This document shows, piece after piece, positions 52,407 to 63,382 of a stretch of 64,000 bases of DNA. Source of the stretch: Rhodocyclaceae bacterium. Lineage in GTDB: Bacteria; Pseudomonadota; Gammaproteobacteria; Burkholderiales; Rhodocyclaceae. The position numbers and the translations under genes were made by a program. Below the pieces are notes generated by a model. That model was not told the DNA's origin. It did no database searches and saw only the letters and a program-made list of their open reading frames with translations. Location: the NCBI GenBank assembly GCA_026417115.1, contig JAOADW010000003.1, forward strand, positions 1-64,000, in the 5' to 3' direction. The stretch's first letter is position 1, and each line of letters begins with the position of its first letter.

Positions 52407-54512
52407 GTGCTCACACCTTATAGAAAAACCTTTACCTATGGCGCGCATACGGTGACGCTAGAAACGGGAGAGATCGCGCGCCAGGCGACGGGAGCCGTGA
52501 TCGTCAACATGGACGATACCGTCGTGCTTGCCACCGTCGTGGCCAAGGACGAAGTCAAGGCGGGCCAAGACTTTTTCCCCTTGACCGTCGATTACATCGA
52601 AAAATTCTATGCAGCCGGCCGGGTGCCTGGCGGCTTCTTCAAGCGGGAAGGCAGACCGTCGGAAAAAGAAACCCTGACTTCGCGTCTGATCGACCGTCCG
52701 TTGCGGCCGTTGTTTCCGGACGGCTTCTACAACGAGGTGCAGATCATCGTCCATGTGTTGTCGGCGAATCCCGAAGTCGATCCCGACATTCCTGCGATGC
52801 TGGGCGCGTCTGCCGCCTTGGCGATTTCCGGCATCCCCTTCAATGGACCGATCGGCGCCGCTCGCGTCGGCTATATCGACGGCCAATATGTGCTGAACCC
52901 GACGCGTACCCAACTTTTCGAAAGCCAGCTTGATCTCGTCGTCGCCGGGACGCAAAACGCCGTTTTGATGGTGGAGTCGGAAGCCAAGGAATTGCCCGAG
53001 GACGTGATGCTCGGGGCCGTGGTGTTTGGCCACGAGCAGATGCAACGTGCGATCGAGGCGATCAACGAGCTCGTCGAGGTGGCAGGGAAACCCGAATGGG
53101 ACTGGCAACCGCCTGCGAAAGACGAAGCGTTGATCGCGCGCATTGCAGAACTCGCCCAGGCGGAGCTCGAGGAAGCCTATCGCATCACGGGCAAACAAGC
53201 ACGCGTGCAGCGATGTCGTGAGATCGCGAAGAAGACCATCGAGGCGATTTGCGTCGGCGAGGGGGCGCCAGACCCGATCGTCGTGGGCAACTTGCTCTTC
53301 GAACTGGAAGCCAAGATCGTGCGTAGCCGCATCCTCAATGGAGAACCGCGCATCGATGGGCGCGATACGCGCACCGTCCGGCCAATCAGCATCCGTACCG
53401 GTGTCCTGCCGCGCACCCATGGCTCGGCGCTTTTCACGCGCGGAGAGACCCAAGCCCTCGTCGTTACCACGCTAGGCACGACGCGCGACGAGCAGATCAT
53501 CGACGCCTTGCATGGAGAATATCGCGAGCGTTTCATGCTCCATTACAACATGCCGCCTTTCGCGACCGGCGAGACGGGACGCGTGGGCAGCCCCAAACGT
53601 CGCGAGGTCGGGCATGGCCGTCTGGCCAAGAGAGCCCTGGCTGCCGTGATTCCGCCCGAGGAAGAATTCGGCTATTCGATCCGAGTCGTCTCCGAGATCA
53701 CCGAATCGAATGGCTCCTCGTCGATGGCCAGCGTGTGTGGTGGCTCATTGTCCTTGATGGATGCGGGCGTGCCCATCAAATCCCATGTCGCGGGGATCGC
53801 CATGGGGCTCATCAAGGAAGGCAACCGCTTCGCGGTGCTCACCGACATCTTGGGCGACGAAGACCACTTGGGCGATATGGATTTCAAGGTGGCTGGCACG
53901 CGCAAAGGGGTCACGGCGCTGCAGATGGATATCAAGATCCAAGGCATCACCAAAGAAATCATGCAAGTCGCTCTCGCCCAAGCGAAGGAGGCGCGCGAAC
54001 ACATCTTGGACGTCATGGAGGCTGCAGTGGCTGGCCATCGTCCAGAGATTTCGCACTATGCGCCGCGCATGATCACGTTCATGATCAATCCCGAGAAAAT
54101 TCGCGATGTAATCGGTAAAGGCGGCGCGACGATCCGCACGCTTACCGAAGAAACCGGCTGCACTATCGATATCGAGGACGACGGCACCGTCACGATCGCC
54201 TCGACGAGCGCTGAAGCGGCCCAAGCCGCGAAGAAGCGCATCGAAGACATCACCGCGGAGGTTGAAGTCGGCCGGGTTTATGAGGGGACCGTCTTGCGTT
54301 TGCTCGACTTCGGCGCGATCGTCCAGATCCTTCCCGGCAAGGATGGCTTGCTGCACATCTCGCAGATCGCCAACGAGCGCGTCAATGCCGTTTCCGATTA
54401 CCTGAAAGAAGGTCAAACGGTGCGGGTCAAAGTCATCGAAATGGATGACAAAGGCCGCGTTCGTCTTTCCATGAAGGCGGTGGCTGCGGAAGAGGGCGCG
54501 CCGAGCGCATGA
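52407..54512 (+). CDS. pnp: Polyribonucleotide nucleotidyltransferase
   Basis: RNase PH repeats, KH and S1 domains ([29 protein letters not shown]); GTG start at 52407 following agagga. Confidence 0.97.
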   Translation: MLTPYRKTFTYGAHTVTLETGEIARQATGAVIVNMDDTVVLATVVAKDEVKAGQDFFPLTVDYIEKFYAAGRVPGGFFKREGRPSEKETLTSRLIDRPLRPLFPDGFYNEVQIIVHVLSANPEVDPDIPAMLGASAALAISGIPFNGPIGAARVGYIDGQYVLNPTRTQLFESQLDLVVAGTQNAVLMVESEAKELPEDVMLGAVVFGHEQMQRAIEAINELVEVAGKPEWDWQPPAKDEALIARIAELAQAELEEAYRITGKQARVQRCREIAKKTIEAICVGEGAPDPIVVGNLLFELEAKIVRSRILNGEPRIDGRDTRTVRPISIRTGVLPRTHGSALFTRGETQALVVTTLGTTRDEQIIDALHGEYRERFMLHYNMPPFATGETGRVGSPKRREVGHGRLAKRALAAVIPPEEEFGYSIRVVSEITESNGSSSMASVCGGSLSLMDAGVPIKSHVAGIAMGLIKEGNRFAVLTDILGDEDHLGDMDFKVAGTRKGVTALQMDIKIQGITKEIMQVALAQAKEAREHILDVMEAAVAGHRPEISHYAPRMITFMINPEKIRDVIGKGGATIRTLTEETGCTIDIEDDGTVTIASTSAEAAQAAKKRIEDITAEVEVGRVYEGTVLRLLDFGAIVQILPGKDGLLHISQIANERVNAVSDYLKEGQTVRVKVIEMDDKGRVRLSMKAVAAEEGAPSA

Positions 54513-54666
54513 GCCCGAGGAAATGTCGAAAAAGTCGTTGCAGGCGGCGTGAAGGCAAGCAAGCGGCGCTGCTTGCAAGATCATGAGCCAAAGCGCACGG
54601 TACGCAGCCGCTTGCATGCGGCACTGCAGAGTGTCCCGGCGTTTTCCTGGTATTCCTCGACTCGAC

Positions 54667-54693
54667 AAAAAGGGCGCATGATGCGCCCTTTTT
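54667..54693. terminator. Bidirectional intrinsic terminator between pnp and dksA
   Basis: AAAAAGGGCGCA-TGA-TGCGCCCTTTTT, perfect 12-bp arms with A- and T-tracts, between convergent genes. Confidence 0.92.
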
Positions 54694-54796
54694 GAGGAGA
54701 GTGCAGGGCCGCGGGCAGCCCCTCAGAGGGCATCGTCTGCGCCCTGCCCTCCTCGGCGTTACGAAAGGTTGCGGCAGGCACAGCCCGCGCTCTGGC

Positions 54797-55222
54797 TCAT
54801 TTCGCCATTTGCTTTTCTTTTTTTTCCTCGATTTCTTTGCAGTCGATGCAAAGCGTGGCGGTTGGGCGGGCTTCTAGCCGCTTGAGGCCGATTTCGACGC
54901 CGCAGTTTTCACAATAACCATACTCGCCCTTCTCGATGCGAGAAAGCGCCTCGTCGATCTTTTTGATCAGCTTGCGTTCGCGGTCGCGATTGCGTAACTC
55001 GAGCGCCATGTCCGATTCTTGGCTGGCGCGGTCGTTCGGATCGGCGAACACCGTCGCCTCATCCTGCATCGTATGCACCGTGCGCTCGATGTCTGCGAGC
55101 AACTCTTCCTTCAGCGATACGAGAATCTGGCGGAAATGGGCCAACTGCTTGGCGTTCATGTATTCCTCGCCCTTTTTCGGGGTATAAGGGGGGAATTGCT
55201 TGTGCAGATAATCCTTGACCAT
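54797..55222 (-). CDS. dksA: RNA polymerase-binding transcription factor DksA
   Basis: DRASQESDMALELRNRDRERKLIKKIDEALSRIEKGEYGYCENCGVEIGLKRLEARPTATLCIDCKEIEE. Confidence 0.97.
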   Translation of the reverse strand: MVKDYLHKQFPPYTPKKGEEYMNAKQLAHFRQILVSLKEELLADIERTVHTMQDEATVFADPNDRASQESDMALELRNRDRERKLIKKIDEALSRIEKGEYGYCENCGVEIGLKRLEARPTATLCIDCKEIEEKKEKQMAK

Positions 55223-55306
55223 TTCGACACTGCCCCAAAAAATGAGGCTTTATATACGAATCCGTAGGGACGCGCAAGCGGCGCAGGCTAGCTTGCCTTC
55301 TCTGGA

Positions 55307-55334
55307 TTGACTTCGATGGGCGGCTCAGTAGAAT
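55307..55334 (+). promoter_or_regulatory. Candidate sigma70 promoter for tRNA-Pro
   Basis: TTGACT (55307-55312) - 16 bp - TAGAAT (55329-55334), about 10 nt before the tRNA 5' end. Confidence 0.65.
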
Positions 55335-55343
55335 GCGCGGGTT

Positions 55344-55420
55344 CGGGGTGTAGCGCAGCCCGGTAGCGCGCTTGCTTTGGGAGCAAGATGTCGGGGGTTC
55401 GAATCCCTCCACCCCGACCA
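55344..55420 (+). tRNA. tRNA-Pro (anticodon TGG)
   Basis: CGGGGTG acceptor, anticodon stem-loop cttgctttgggagcaag, T-loop gggggttcgaatccctcc, encoded CCA; 77 nt. Confidence 0.97.
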
Positions 55421-55570
55421 TCGTTGTCGCGAAGACGTGGCCGGACTCGCATTCACCTGCCAAGTCGAGCATTTTCGGTCGCCGCATGCGGCTGGAGAGG
55501 ATGGCCGCGTACCCAGGCGTTGCGCGCAGAAAGCCGATGCGTTTGATCGCAAAGCGCACTGTCTTCAATG

Positions 55571-55647
55571 CCGCTCGTAGCTCAACTGGATAGAGCACCG
55601 GCCTTCTAAGCCGGGGGTTACAGGTTCGAGTCCTGTCGGGCGGGCCA
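55571..55647 (+). tRNA. tRNA-Arg (anticodon TCT)
   Basis: CCGCTCG acceptor, D-arm GCTCAACTGGATAGAGC, anticodon stem-loop ccggccttctaagccgg, T-arm acaggttcgagtcctgt, encoded CCA; 77 nt. Confidence 0.96.
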
Positions 55648-55734
55648 CTGAGGGAGAGGCTGACTCTGGCCAGACAACGAAAAATCGGTTACATTGACTC
55701 CATTCCATAACCAAAACATCGAGGTCACGCACAT

Positions 55735-55968
55735 ATGAGCACCAAAGGGCAGATGCTACAAGACCCGTTTCTCAACACCTTGCGCCGAGAACACATTCCG
55801 GTGTCGATCTATCTCGTCAATGGCATCAAATTGCAAGGGCATATCGAATCGTTCGATCAATACGTGGTGCTGTTGAAGAATACCGTGACCCAAATGGTCT
55901 ATAAGCACGCGATTTCCACCGTCGTGCCTGCGCGCCCGGTCAATTTGAGCTCGGAATCCACCGAGTAG
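55735..55968 (+). CDS. hfq: RNA chaperone Hfq
   Basis: [67 protein letters not shown]. Confidence 0.99.
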   Translation: MSTKGQMLQDPFLNTLRREHIPVSIYLVNGIKLQGHIESFDQYVVLLKNTVTQMVYKHAISTVVPARPVNLSSESTE

Positions 55969-55971
55969 CGC

Positions 55972-57144
55972 TTGACGCAAGCGAATCTTGCCGTTTTGGT
56001 TCAACTCGATTTCGGCGACGGTGACGCGCCGGCGCGCCTTGCCGAGTTTGTCGAGCTTGCGAAAAGCGCGGGCGCCGAGGCGGTGGCTACGCTGACGGCG
56101 CGCGCACGTGCGCTCGATCCGGCGACCTTCTTGGGTCGGGGCAAGGTCGAAGAGTTGAAGTCGCTCATTGCCGAGACCCAAGCCTCCCTCGTTCTCATCA
56201 ACCATGAGCTCTCGGCTTCGCAACAGCGAAACCTCGAACGGGCGTTGGGCTGCCGCGTCGTCGATCGCAGCGCCTTGATTCTGGACATCTTCGCGCAAAG
56301 GGCGAAAAGCCACGAAGGGAAGCTCCAGGTGGAGCTTGCCCAGCTCGAACATCAGATGACGCGGCTGGTGCGCGGCTGGACGCACCTCGAACGTCAGCGC
56401 GGAGGGATCGGCCTGCGTGGCCCCGGGGAAAAGCAGCTCGAAACGGACCGGCGCTTGCTCTCGCGCCGCATTGCCGTGCTCAAGGAACGGCTGCGACTAC
56501 TCGAACGACAGCGCGCGGTACGCAGACAACAACGCAACCGACGAGAGGTGCTCAGCGTTTCTCTCGTCGGCTACACCAATGCAGGCAAGAGCACGCTGTT
56601 CAATGCGCTGACCCATGCCGGCGCCTATGCCGCCGATCAGCTTTTCGCCACCCTCGATACGACGACCCGTCGTCTCTATGTGCCAAGCTGTGAACTTGCC
56701 GATGGCCGCTCGGGCTGTCAGATCGTCTTGTCCGATACCGTCGGCTTCATTCGCGATCTGCCGCATGAGCTCGTCGCCGCATTCCATGCCACGCTGGAGG
56801 AAACGCGCGAGGCCGATTTGTTGCTGCACGTGGTCGATGCGGCAAGCCCTGACCGAGACCAGCAAATCGCTGCGGTGGGGAAAGTGCTCGAGGCAATCGG
56901 GGCTGATCGCGTCCCTGCGATCGTGGTCTTGAACAAGATCGACCTGACCCCGCTTGCGCCTGGGGTAGAAAGAGACGAGTGTGGTAACATCGCGCGCGTC
57001 CGTGTCAGCGCTGCGACGGGCGCGGGGCTCGATTTGCTGCGCGCGGCGCTGGCCGAAATTTCCATGCGCATGGCGCCTCGGCATGAGGCTTTTGCATCGA
57101 CCGTGAAACGAGATGATCACAGGTTTGTTGATGTCACTGAATGA
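55972..57144 (+). CDS. hflX: Ribosome-associated GTPase HflX (TTG start)
   Basis: VSLVGYTNAGKSTLFNALTHAGAYAADQLFATLDTTTR; DNA at 55972 is ttgacgcaa. Confidence 0.95.
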   Translation: MTQANLAVLVQLDFGDGDAPARLAEFVELAKSAGAEAVATLTARARALDPATFLGRGKVEELKSLIAETQASLVLINHELSASQQRNLERALGCRVVDRSALILDIFAQRAKSHEGKLQVELAQLEHQMTRLVRGWTHLERQRGGIGLRGPGEKQLETDRRLLSRRIAVLKERLRLLERQRAVRRQQRNRREVLSVSLVGYTNAGKSTLFNALTHAGAYAADQLFATLDTTTRRLYVPSCELADGRSGCQIVLSDTVGFIRDLPHELVAAFHATLEETREADLLLHVVDAASPDRDQQIAAVGKVLEAIGADRVPAIVVLNKIDLTPLAPGVERDECGNIARVRVSAATGAGLDLLRAALAEISMRMAPRHEAFASTVKRDDHRFVDVTE

Positions 57145-58363
57145 CCATGGCTGGGGTAATGACCCCGGCCGCGGCCGTGGCGGCGGCAATCAGGGCCCTC
57201 CCGATCTCGAAGAGCTGTGGCGGGATTTCAATCGCCGTCTGTCGGGCATGATGGGGCGCGGGGGAGGCAGTGGCGACCGTGGGGAGGGCCGAGGATTGCC
57301 TCCTATTTCACCGCGCCAGTTTGGCGGCGGCTTTGGCCTATTGCTCGCGCTGGCTGTGGTGATTTGGCTGGGGAGTGGTTTTTACATCGTCGATGCGAGC
57401 CAACGTGGCGTCGTCCTCACCCTGGGCAAGTACTCGGAGACCACCGAGCCCGGTTTGCGTTGGCGGCTGCCGTGGCCGATCCAGTCACACGAAATCGTCA
57501 ATCTCACCGGCGTGCGCACGATCGAGATCGGCTATCGCGGCTCCGAAAAGAACAAGGTGCTCAAAGAAGCGCTGATGCTCACCGATGACGAAAACATCGT
57601 CAGCGTGCAGTTCGCCGTGCAATACCTCCTCAAGGATCCCAAAGCCTATTTGTTCAACAATCGTCATCCCGACGATGCGGTGATGGGCGCGGCGGAAACC
57701 GCGATTCGCGAAGTGGTGGGCAAGAGCAAGATGGATTTCGTGCTCTACGAGGGGCGCGACGTGATTGCGGCGAACACCCATCGGGTGATGCAGGAGATCC
57801 TCGATCGTTATGAGACGGGTATCCAGATCCGCGCCGTGACGATGCAAAGCACGCAGCCGCCCGAGCAAGTCCAGGCAGCCTTCGACGACGCTGTGAAAGC
57901 AGGACAGGACCGCGAGCGCCAGAAGAATGAGGGCGAGGCGTATGCCAACGACGTGATTCCGCGCGCACGCGGCGCCGCTTCGCGTCTTCTGCAAGAAGCG
58001 GAGGGCTACCGTGCGCGCATGATCGCGACGGCCGAAGGCGAAGCGGCGCGCTTTTCCAAGCTCCTGGCCGAATATGCGAAAGCGCCCGAAGTGACGCGGC
58101 AGCGCTTATACCTCGAAACCATGCAGCAGATCTTCGCCAATACCAGCAAGGTGATGCTTGACGCCAAGGCATCGGGCAATCTGCTTTACCTGCCGCTCGA
58201 CAAGCTCCTCCAGGCAACCGCTGCGCCCAGCGCAGCCAGCGAGAACACGGCCGTGGAACCTGCGCGCGCCAATGTTTCGAGTCCGCCGCCCAACACGGCA
58301 GCGGAGACGCGGGAGCCGCGTAGCCGAAGCTCATTGTCGTCGCGCGAACGAGGGGAACGATGA
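57131..58363 (+). CDS. hflK: FtsH protease modulator HflK
   Basis: MSLNDHGWGNDPGRGRGGGNQGPPDLEELWRDFNRRL...SPHB domain. Confidence 0.96.
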   Translation: MSLNDHGWGNDPGRGRGGGNQGPPDLEELWRDFNRRLSGMMGRGGGSGDRGEGRGLPPISPRQFGGGFGLLLALAVVIWLGSGFYIVDASQRGVVLTLGKYSETTEPGLRWRLPWPIQSHEIVNLTGVRTIEIGYRGSEKNKVLKEALMLTDDENIVSVQFAVQYLLKDPKAYLFNNRHPDDAVMGAAETAIREVVGKSKMDFVLYEGRDVIAANTHRVMQEILDRYETGIQIRAVTMQSTQPPEQVQAAFDDAVKAGQDRERQKNEGEAYANDVIPRARGAASRLLQEAEGYRARMIATAEGEAARFSKLLAEYAKAPEVTRQRLYLETMQQIFANTSKVMLDAKASGNLLYLPLDKLLQATAAPSAASENTAVEPARANVSSPPPNTAAETREPRSRSSLSSRERGER

Positions 58364-59238
58364 TGCAACGCGTGCCGGCTCTTCTTTTCGTCGCCTTCGC
58401 CGCTTTCGCGCTGATCGGTTCCAGTTTGTTTACCGTCGATCAACGCCAATATGCCATCGTATTTCAGCTGGGCGAAATCAAGGAGGTCATCACCGAACCG
58501 GGCCTCAATTTCAAGTGGCCGTTGATCCAGAATGTGCGCTTTTTCGAAAGACGCATCATGACGCTCGACGCCCCCGAGCCGGAGCGCTATCTCACGGCGG
58601 AGAAAAAACCTGTGCTCGTCGATGCCTACGTGAAATGGCGCATTCATGATGTTCGCCAGTATTACATTTCGGTCGGCGGCGACGAGGCGGTCGCCAAGAC
58701 CCGTCTGGCGCAGACCGTGAATTCCGGCTTGCGGGAAGAATTTGGGAAGCGCACGGTGCATGATGTCGTGTCAGGCGAGCGCGACAAGATCATGGCCGAA
58801 GTGCAGAAGAAAGCCGACGCGGATGCGCGCGCGATCGGCGTCGAAATCGTCGACGTCCGCCTCAAGCGCGTCGATTTGCCGCAGGAGGTGTCAGAGGCCG
58901 TCTATCGCCGCATGGAAACGGAACGCAAACGGGTGGCGAATGAGCTTCGCTCCCAGGGGGCCGCCGAAGCAGAGCGCATCCGCGCCGACGCGGATCGACA
59001 GAGAGAAGTGATCCTCGCCGAGGCTTACCGCGAGGCGCAGAAAATCAAAGGCGAGGGCGACGCCCGGGCTGCGGCGATCTATGCGCGCGCATTCGGCGAG
59101 AATCCGGAGTTCTATGCGTTTTATCGCAGCCTAGAAGCTTATCGGAACAGTTTCGCGAGTAAGAACGACGTCATGGTCATCGACGCGTCGAGCGAATTCT
59201 TCAAATTCATGAAGAACGCGAGCAAGTCGGGCAAATAA
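58360..59238 (+). CDS. hflC: FtsH protease modulator HflC
   Basis: SPHB domain protein after hflK; FTVDQRQYAIVFQLGEIKEVITEPGLNFKWPLIQNVRFFERRI. Confidence 0.97.
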   Translation: MMQRVPALLFVAFAAFALIGSSLFTVDQRQYAIVFQLGEIKEVITEPGLNFKWPLIQNVRFFERRIMTLDAPEPERYLTAEKKPVLVDAYVKWRIHDVRQYYISVGGDEAVAKTRLAQTVNSGLREEFGKRTVHDVVSGERDKIMAEVQKKADADARAIGVEIVDVRLKRVDLPQEVSEAVYRRMETERKRVANELRSQGAAEAERIRADADRQREVILAEAYREAQKIKGEGDARAAAIYARAFGENPEFYAFYRSLEAYRNSFASKNDVMVIDASSEFFKFMKNASKSGK

Positions 59239-59252
59239 TATATGCAAGAATC

Positions 59253-59438
59253 ATGATGTCGAATTTGCTGCTGGCCTTTGGTCTGATGCTGGTGATCGAA
59301 GGGCTCTTGCCATTTGCAGCGCCTTCGGTCTGGCGCGAGACGTTCCGTCGCGTCATCGAATTTACCGACGGTCAGCTCCGCTTCGTTGGCCTCGTTTCGA
59401 TTGGCGTAGGCTTGGCGCTCATCGTGCTTTTCTCCTGA
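59253..59438 (+). CDS. DUF2065 small membrane protein
   Basis: MMSNLLLAFGLMLVIEGLLPFAAPSVWRETFRRV; conserved position between hflC and hisZ. Confidence 0.88.
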   Translation: MMSNLLLAFGLMLVIEGLLPFAAPSVWRETFRRVIEFTDGQLRFVGLVSIGVGLALIVLFS

Positions 59439-59500
59439 AAGAGCCGTCGGAGCCATGGTCTGCGCGACGCCGAATCCGGCAAACAGCTGAAAGCGCAACG

Positions 59501-60652
59501 ATGCACGCCTGGTTGTTGCCCGAAGCCGTCGAAGATCTGCTGCCCGAGGAAGCTCGGCGCATCGAGATGCTCCGTAGGCGATTGCTCGACGAATGCGAGC
59601 GCTGGGGATATCGCCTCGTCATGCCTCCGCTGATCGAGTTCGTCGAGTCTTTGCTCGGCGAGGCCGATGACGACCTCGATCTGGCTACCTTCAAGCTCGT
59701 CGATCAAATTTCAGGCCGCACGTTGGCGTTGCGCGCCGACATTACTCCCCAAGTCGCACGCATCGATGCCCACTTACTCAACCGCCAAGGCGTTGCGCGG
59801 CTCTGCTATTGCGGCAGCGTCGTGCGCACGCGTCCCGCGGATCTCTTTTCCACGCGCGAGCCCCTGCAATTGGGCGCAGAACTCTATGGCCATGCGGGGC
59901 TCGAGGCCGACCACGAAATCATCCGTCTGCTTGCGCGCATTCTCGAACTCGCTGGCATATCCTCGCCCCTGCTCGATATCGGCCATGTCGGCATCTTTCG
60001 CGCTCTCACGGGCGGGCTCGCCCTGACTCATGAGATCGAAGAGGCGCTTTATGCCGCCCTGCAGGCGAAGGATCGCCCTGCGCTGGCCGAGCTTACGCAG
60101 GATTTTCCAGAGCCAGCGCGCACGGGTTTGCGCATGTTGCCCGATTTCTATGGCGGCGCTGAGGTGATCCGGGGGGCGGCCGCTTGTTTGCCTGCACTGC
60201 CCGAAATCCACCGCGCCTTGGGCGACTTGCAACGATTGGCCGGAGAGCTCGCCGATCTCTCTTTATCGTTCGATTTGGCCGATTTGCGTGGCTATCACTA
60301 CCACAATGGCGTGGTTTTCGCCGCCTACGCTGGCGCAAATGCAGGGCCGGTCGCGCTCGGCGGCCGTTACGATGGCGCAGCGGCGCGCTTTGGCCGCGTG
60401 CGCGCCGCGACGGGATTCTCGCTCGATCTTCGCTTGCTTGCGCGCCGCTTCGAAGCGAAAGAAAAGGCCATGGCGATTCTTGCGCCATGGCCGGAAGACG
60501 AAGGGCTGCGCAAACGCATCGAGGCATTGCGCGCTGAAGGGAACATCGTGCTGGTTGCCTTGCCCGGGGACGTCGCATGCAGGGCGGATTGCGATCGTCG
60601 CCTCGTCAGACGTGGCGAGGAGTGGATCATCGAACCATTCGAGGGAGATTGA
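59501..60652 (+). CDS. hisZ: ATP phosphoribosyltransferase regulatory subunit
   Basis: WLLPEAVEDLLPEEARRIEMLRRRLLDECERWGYRLVMPPLIEF...HisRS-like; upstream of purA. Confidence 0.95.
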   Translation: MHAWLLPEAVEDLLPEEARRIEMLRRRLLDECERWGYRLVMPPLIEFVESLLGEADDDLDLATFKLVDQISGRTLALRADITPQVARIDAHLLNRQGVARLCYCGSVVRTRPADLFSTREPLQLGAELYGHAGLEADHEIIRLLARILELAGISSPLLDIGHVGIFRALTGGLALTHEIEEALYAALQAKDRPALAELTQDFPEPARTGLRMLPDFYGGAEVIRGAAACLPALPEIHRALGDLQRLAGELADLSLSFDLADLRGYHYHNGVVFAAYAGANAGPVALGGRYDGAAARFGRVRAATGFSLDLRLLARRFEAKEKAMAILAPWPEDEGLRKRIEALRAEGNIVLVALPGDVACRADCDRRLVRRGEEWIIEPFEGD

Positions 60653-61966
<1,314 letters not shown>

Positions 61967-62021
61967 TGCCTAGGCGGCTGAGAGGGTCGGGCCGTTTCAT
62001 TTTCTTACACTTTCCCGCGAT

Positions 62022-62051
62022 CCGAAGCCTTCCCTGACGGCAGGGCTTCGG
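62022..62051 (+). terminator. Hairpin downstream of purA
   Basis: CCGAAG..CCCTG-ACGG-CAGGG-CTTCGG; no strong T-tract. Confidence 0.45.
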
Positions 62052-62177
62052 CTATCTTGAGGATGGGAGAAGCGTGAGAGGAGCGTGGCGAGGAAAAGGA
62101 ATGCGAAAGAACGTCTCTCCATCCCATCAAGCCAGGTGTTCCCTGTGCCGGTTGAGCGGTCGCAGGTGGGGGTTTCA

Positions 62178-62549
62178 ATGAAACGGATGTTCGTCGTTTG
62201 GGGGTTGTTGATTGCACTCGTCGGCTTGGCCATGGGCCATCCCGTCCCACCGCCCCCTCCTGTGAGGCCTCATGTGCACTGGAGCATCGTGATCAATGAC
62301 CCCTGGTATGCGCCTTATTATCCCTTTCGCCCCTGGTACTGGCCCGCACCCATCGTCGTGCCGGTCGCCCCCGTGATCGTGGAGCCTGCGCCCGTCTATA
62401 TCGAGCGTCCCGCCGAACGCCCTCTTCCCCAGCCCCTTGAGCCTGGCTATTGGTATTTTTGTCCAAGCAAGGGCGGCTATTATCCCGATGTCAAAACCTG
62501 CGAGGAAGGATGGCTCAAGATACCACCTCGGCAGCAAAAACAGGAGTGA
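62178..62549 (+). CDS. Small exported proline/tryptophan-rich protein
   Basis: Signal-peptide-like N-terminus MKRMFVVWGLLIALVGLAMG; Pro-rich body; C-terminal YWYFCPSKGGYYPDVKTCEEGWLKIPP. Confidence 0.75.
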   Translation: MKRMFVVWGLLIALVGLAMGHPVPPPPPVRPHVHWSIVINDPWYAPYYPFRPWYWPAPIVVPVAPVIVEPAPVYIERPAERPLPQPLEPGYWYFCPSKGGYYPDVKTCEEGWLKIPPRQQKQE

Positions 62550-62551
62550 AC

Positions 62552-63055
62552 ATGATCCAATATGGAATGGCAATGGCGCTCGCGATGCTGTTGGCCGCGT
62601 GTGCGACCACGCCCGTGGGGCCGGAAGTCATGGCCTTGCCTGGCACGGGGCGGACTTTCGAGGAGTTTCGCGCCGACGACCAGGCCTGCCGCGCTTATGC
62701 GCTTCAGCAGATCGGCGGCCAGGCGCGTCGGGAGGACATCAACCAGCAGGCCATTGGCAAGGCCGCGGTCGGGGCCACGGTGGGCGCGGTGGCTGGCGCA
62801 GCGATCGGTGGCCGAGATTCGGCAGGGGTCGGCGCAGGCCTCGGATTGATCGTGGGCAGCGCGACAGCCGCTGAATCGGCGCATGCGGCCACACGCGGCA
62901 GCCAAAGGCAATACGATCAGGCATACATCCAATGCATGTATGCGAAAGGACATCGTGTCCCCGTGAGCGGCGTATATACTGCCCAGCCAGAGGCGACAAC
63001 GCGAGTGATTCCTCCGCCGCCTGCGGGATCGCCTCCGCCGCCTCCGCCTCGCTGA
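62552..63055 (+). CDS. Glycine-zipper lipoprotein
   Basis: Lipobox ALAMLLAACATTP; GKAAVGATVGAVAGAAIGGRDSAGVGAGLGLIVG glycine zipper; QYDQAYIQCMYAKGHRVP. Confidence 0.82.
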   Translation: MIQYGMAMALAMLLAACATTPVGPEVMALPGTGRTFEEFRADDQACRAYALQQIGGQARREDINQQAIGKAAVGATVGAVAGAAIGGRDSAGVGAGLGLIVGSATAAESAHAATRGSQRQYDQAYIQCMYAKGHRVPVSGVYTAQPEATTRVIPPPPAGSPPPPPPR

Positions 63056-63382
63056 GCCGAGGCCTTTGCGGGGGAGGGCGGGAGTAGAAAGCAGAGGCGA
63101 ATCCTTCCCCAAGCGAAGCCAAGAGAGGCCATGGGGCGGAGTCGCGACATCTCGTTTTTCCCTCAAGCGCCGTGAGTCTGGAAATCGCGCCCGAACGCGG
63201 AAGGAAAGGCTTTGTCTGGCGAAGGCGAGGGGTAGAGTAGAATGCGGCTTTTCCGTACGGGCTAGTTCACGATATCTCCTCGATTGATTCGAAACGCCTG
63301 GACGCTTCCGCCCGATGCTGAGGGCAGACCGCATGAGGAAGAGGGCGTCCCTGCGTTTTCGAACGTTTTCTGGCGAAAAGAA

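Noticed and set aside
55059-55598. Minus-strand ORFs across the tRNA region
   Set aside because: They run antisense through tRNA-Pro and part of tRNA-Arg and overlap dksA; no conserved features.
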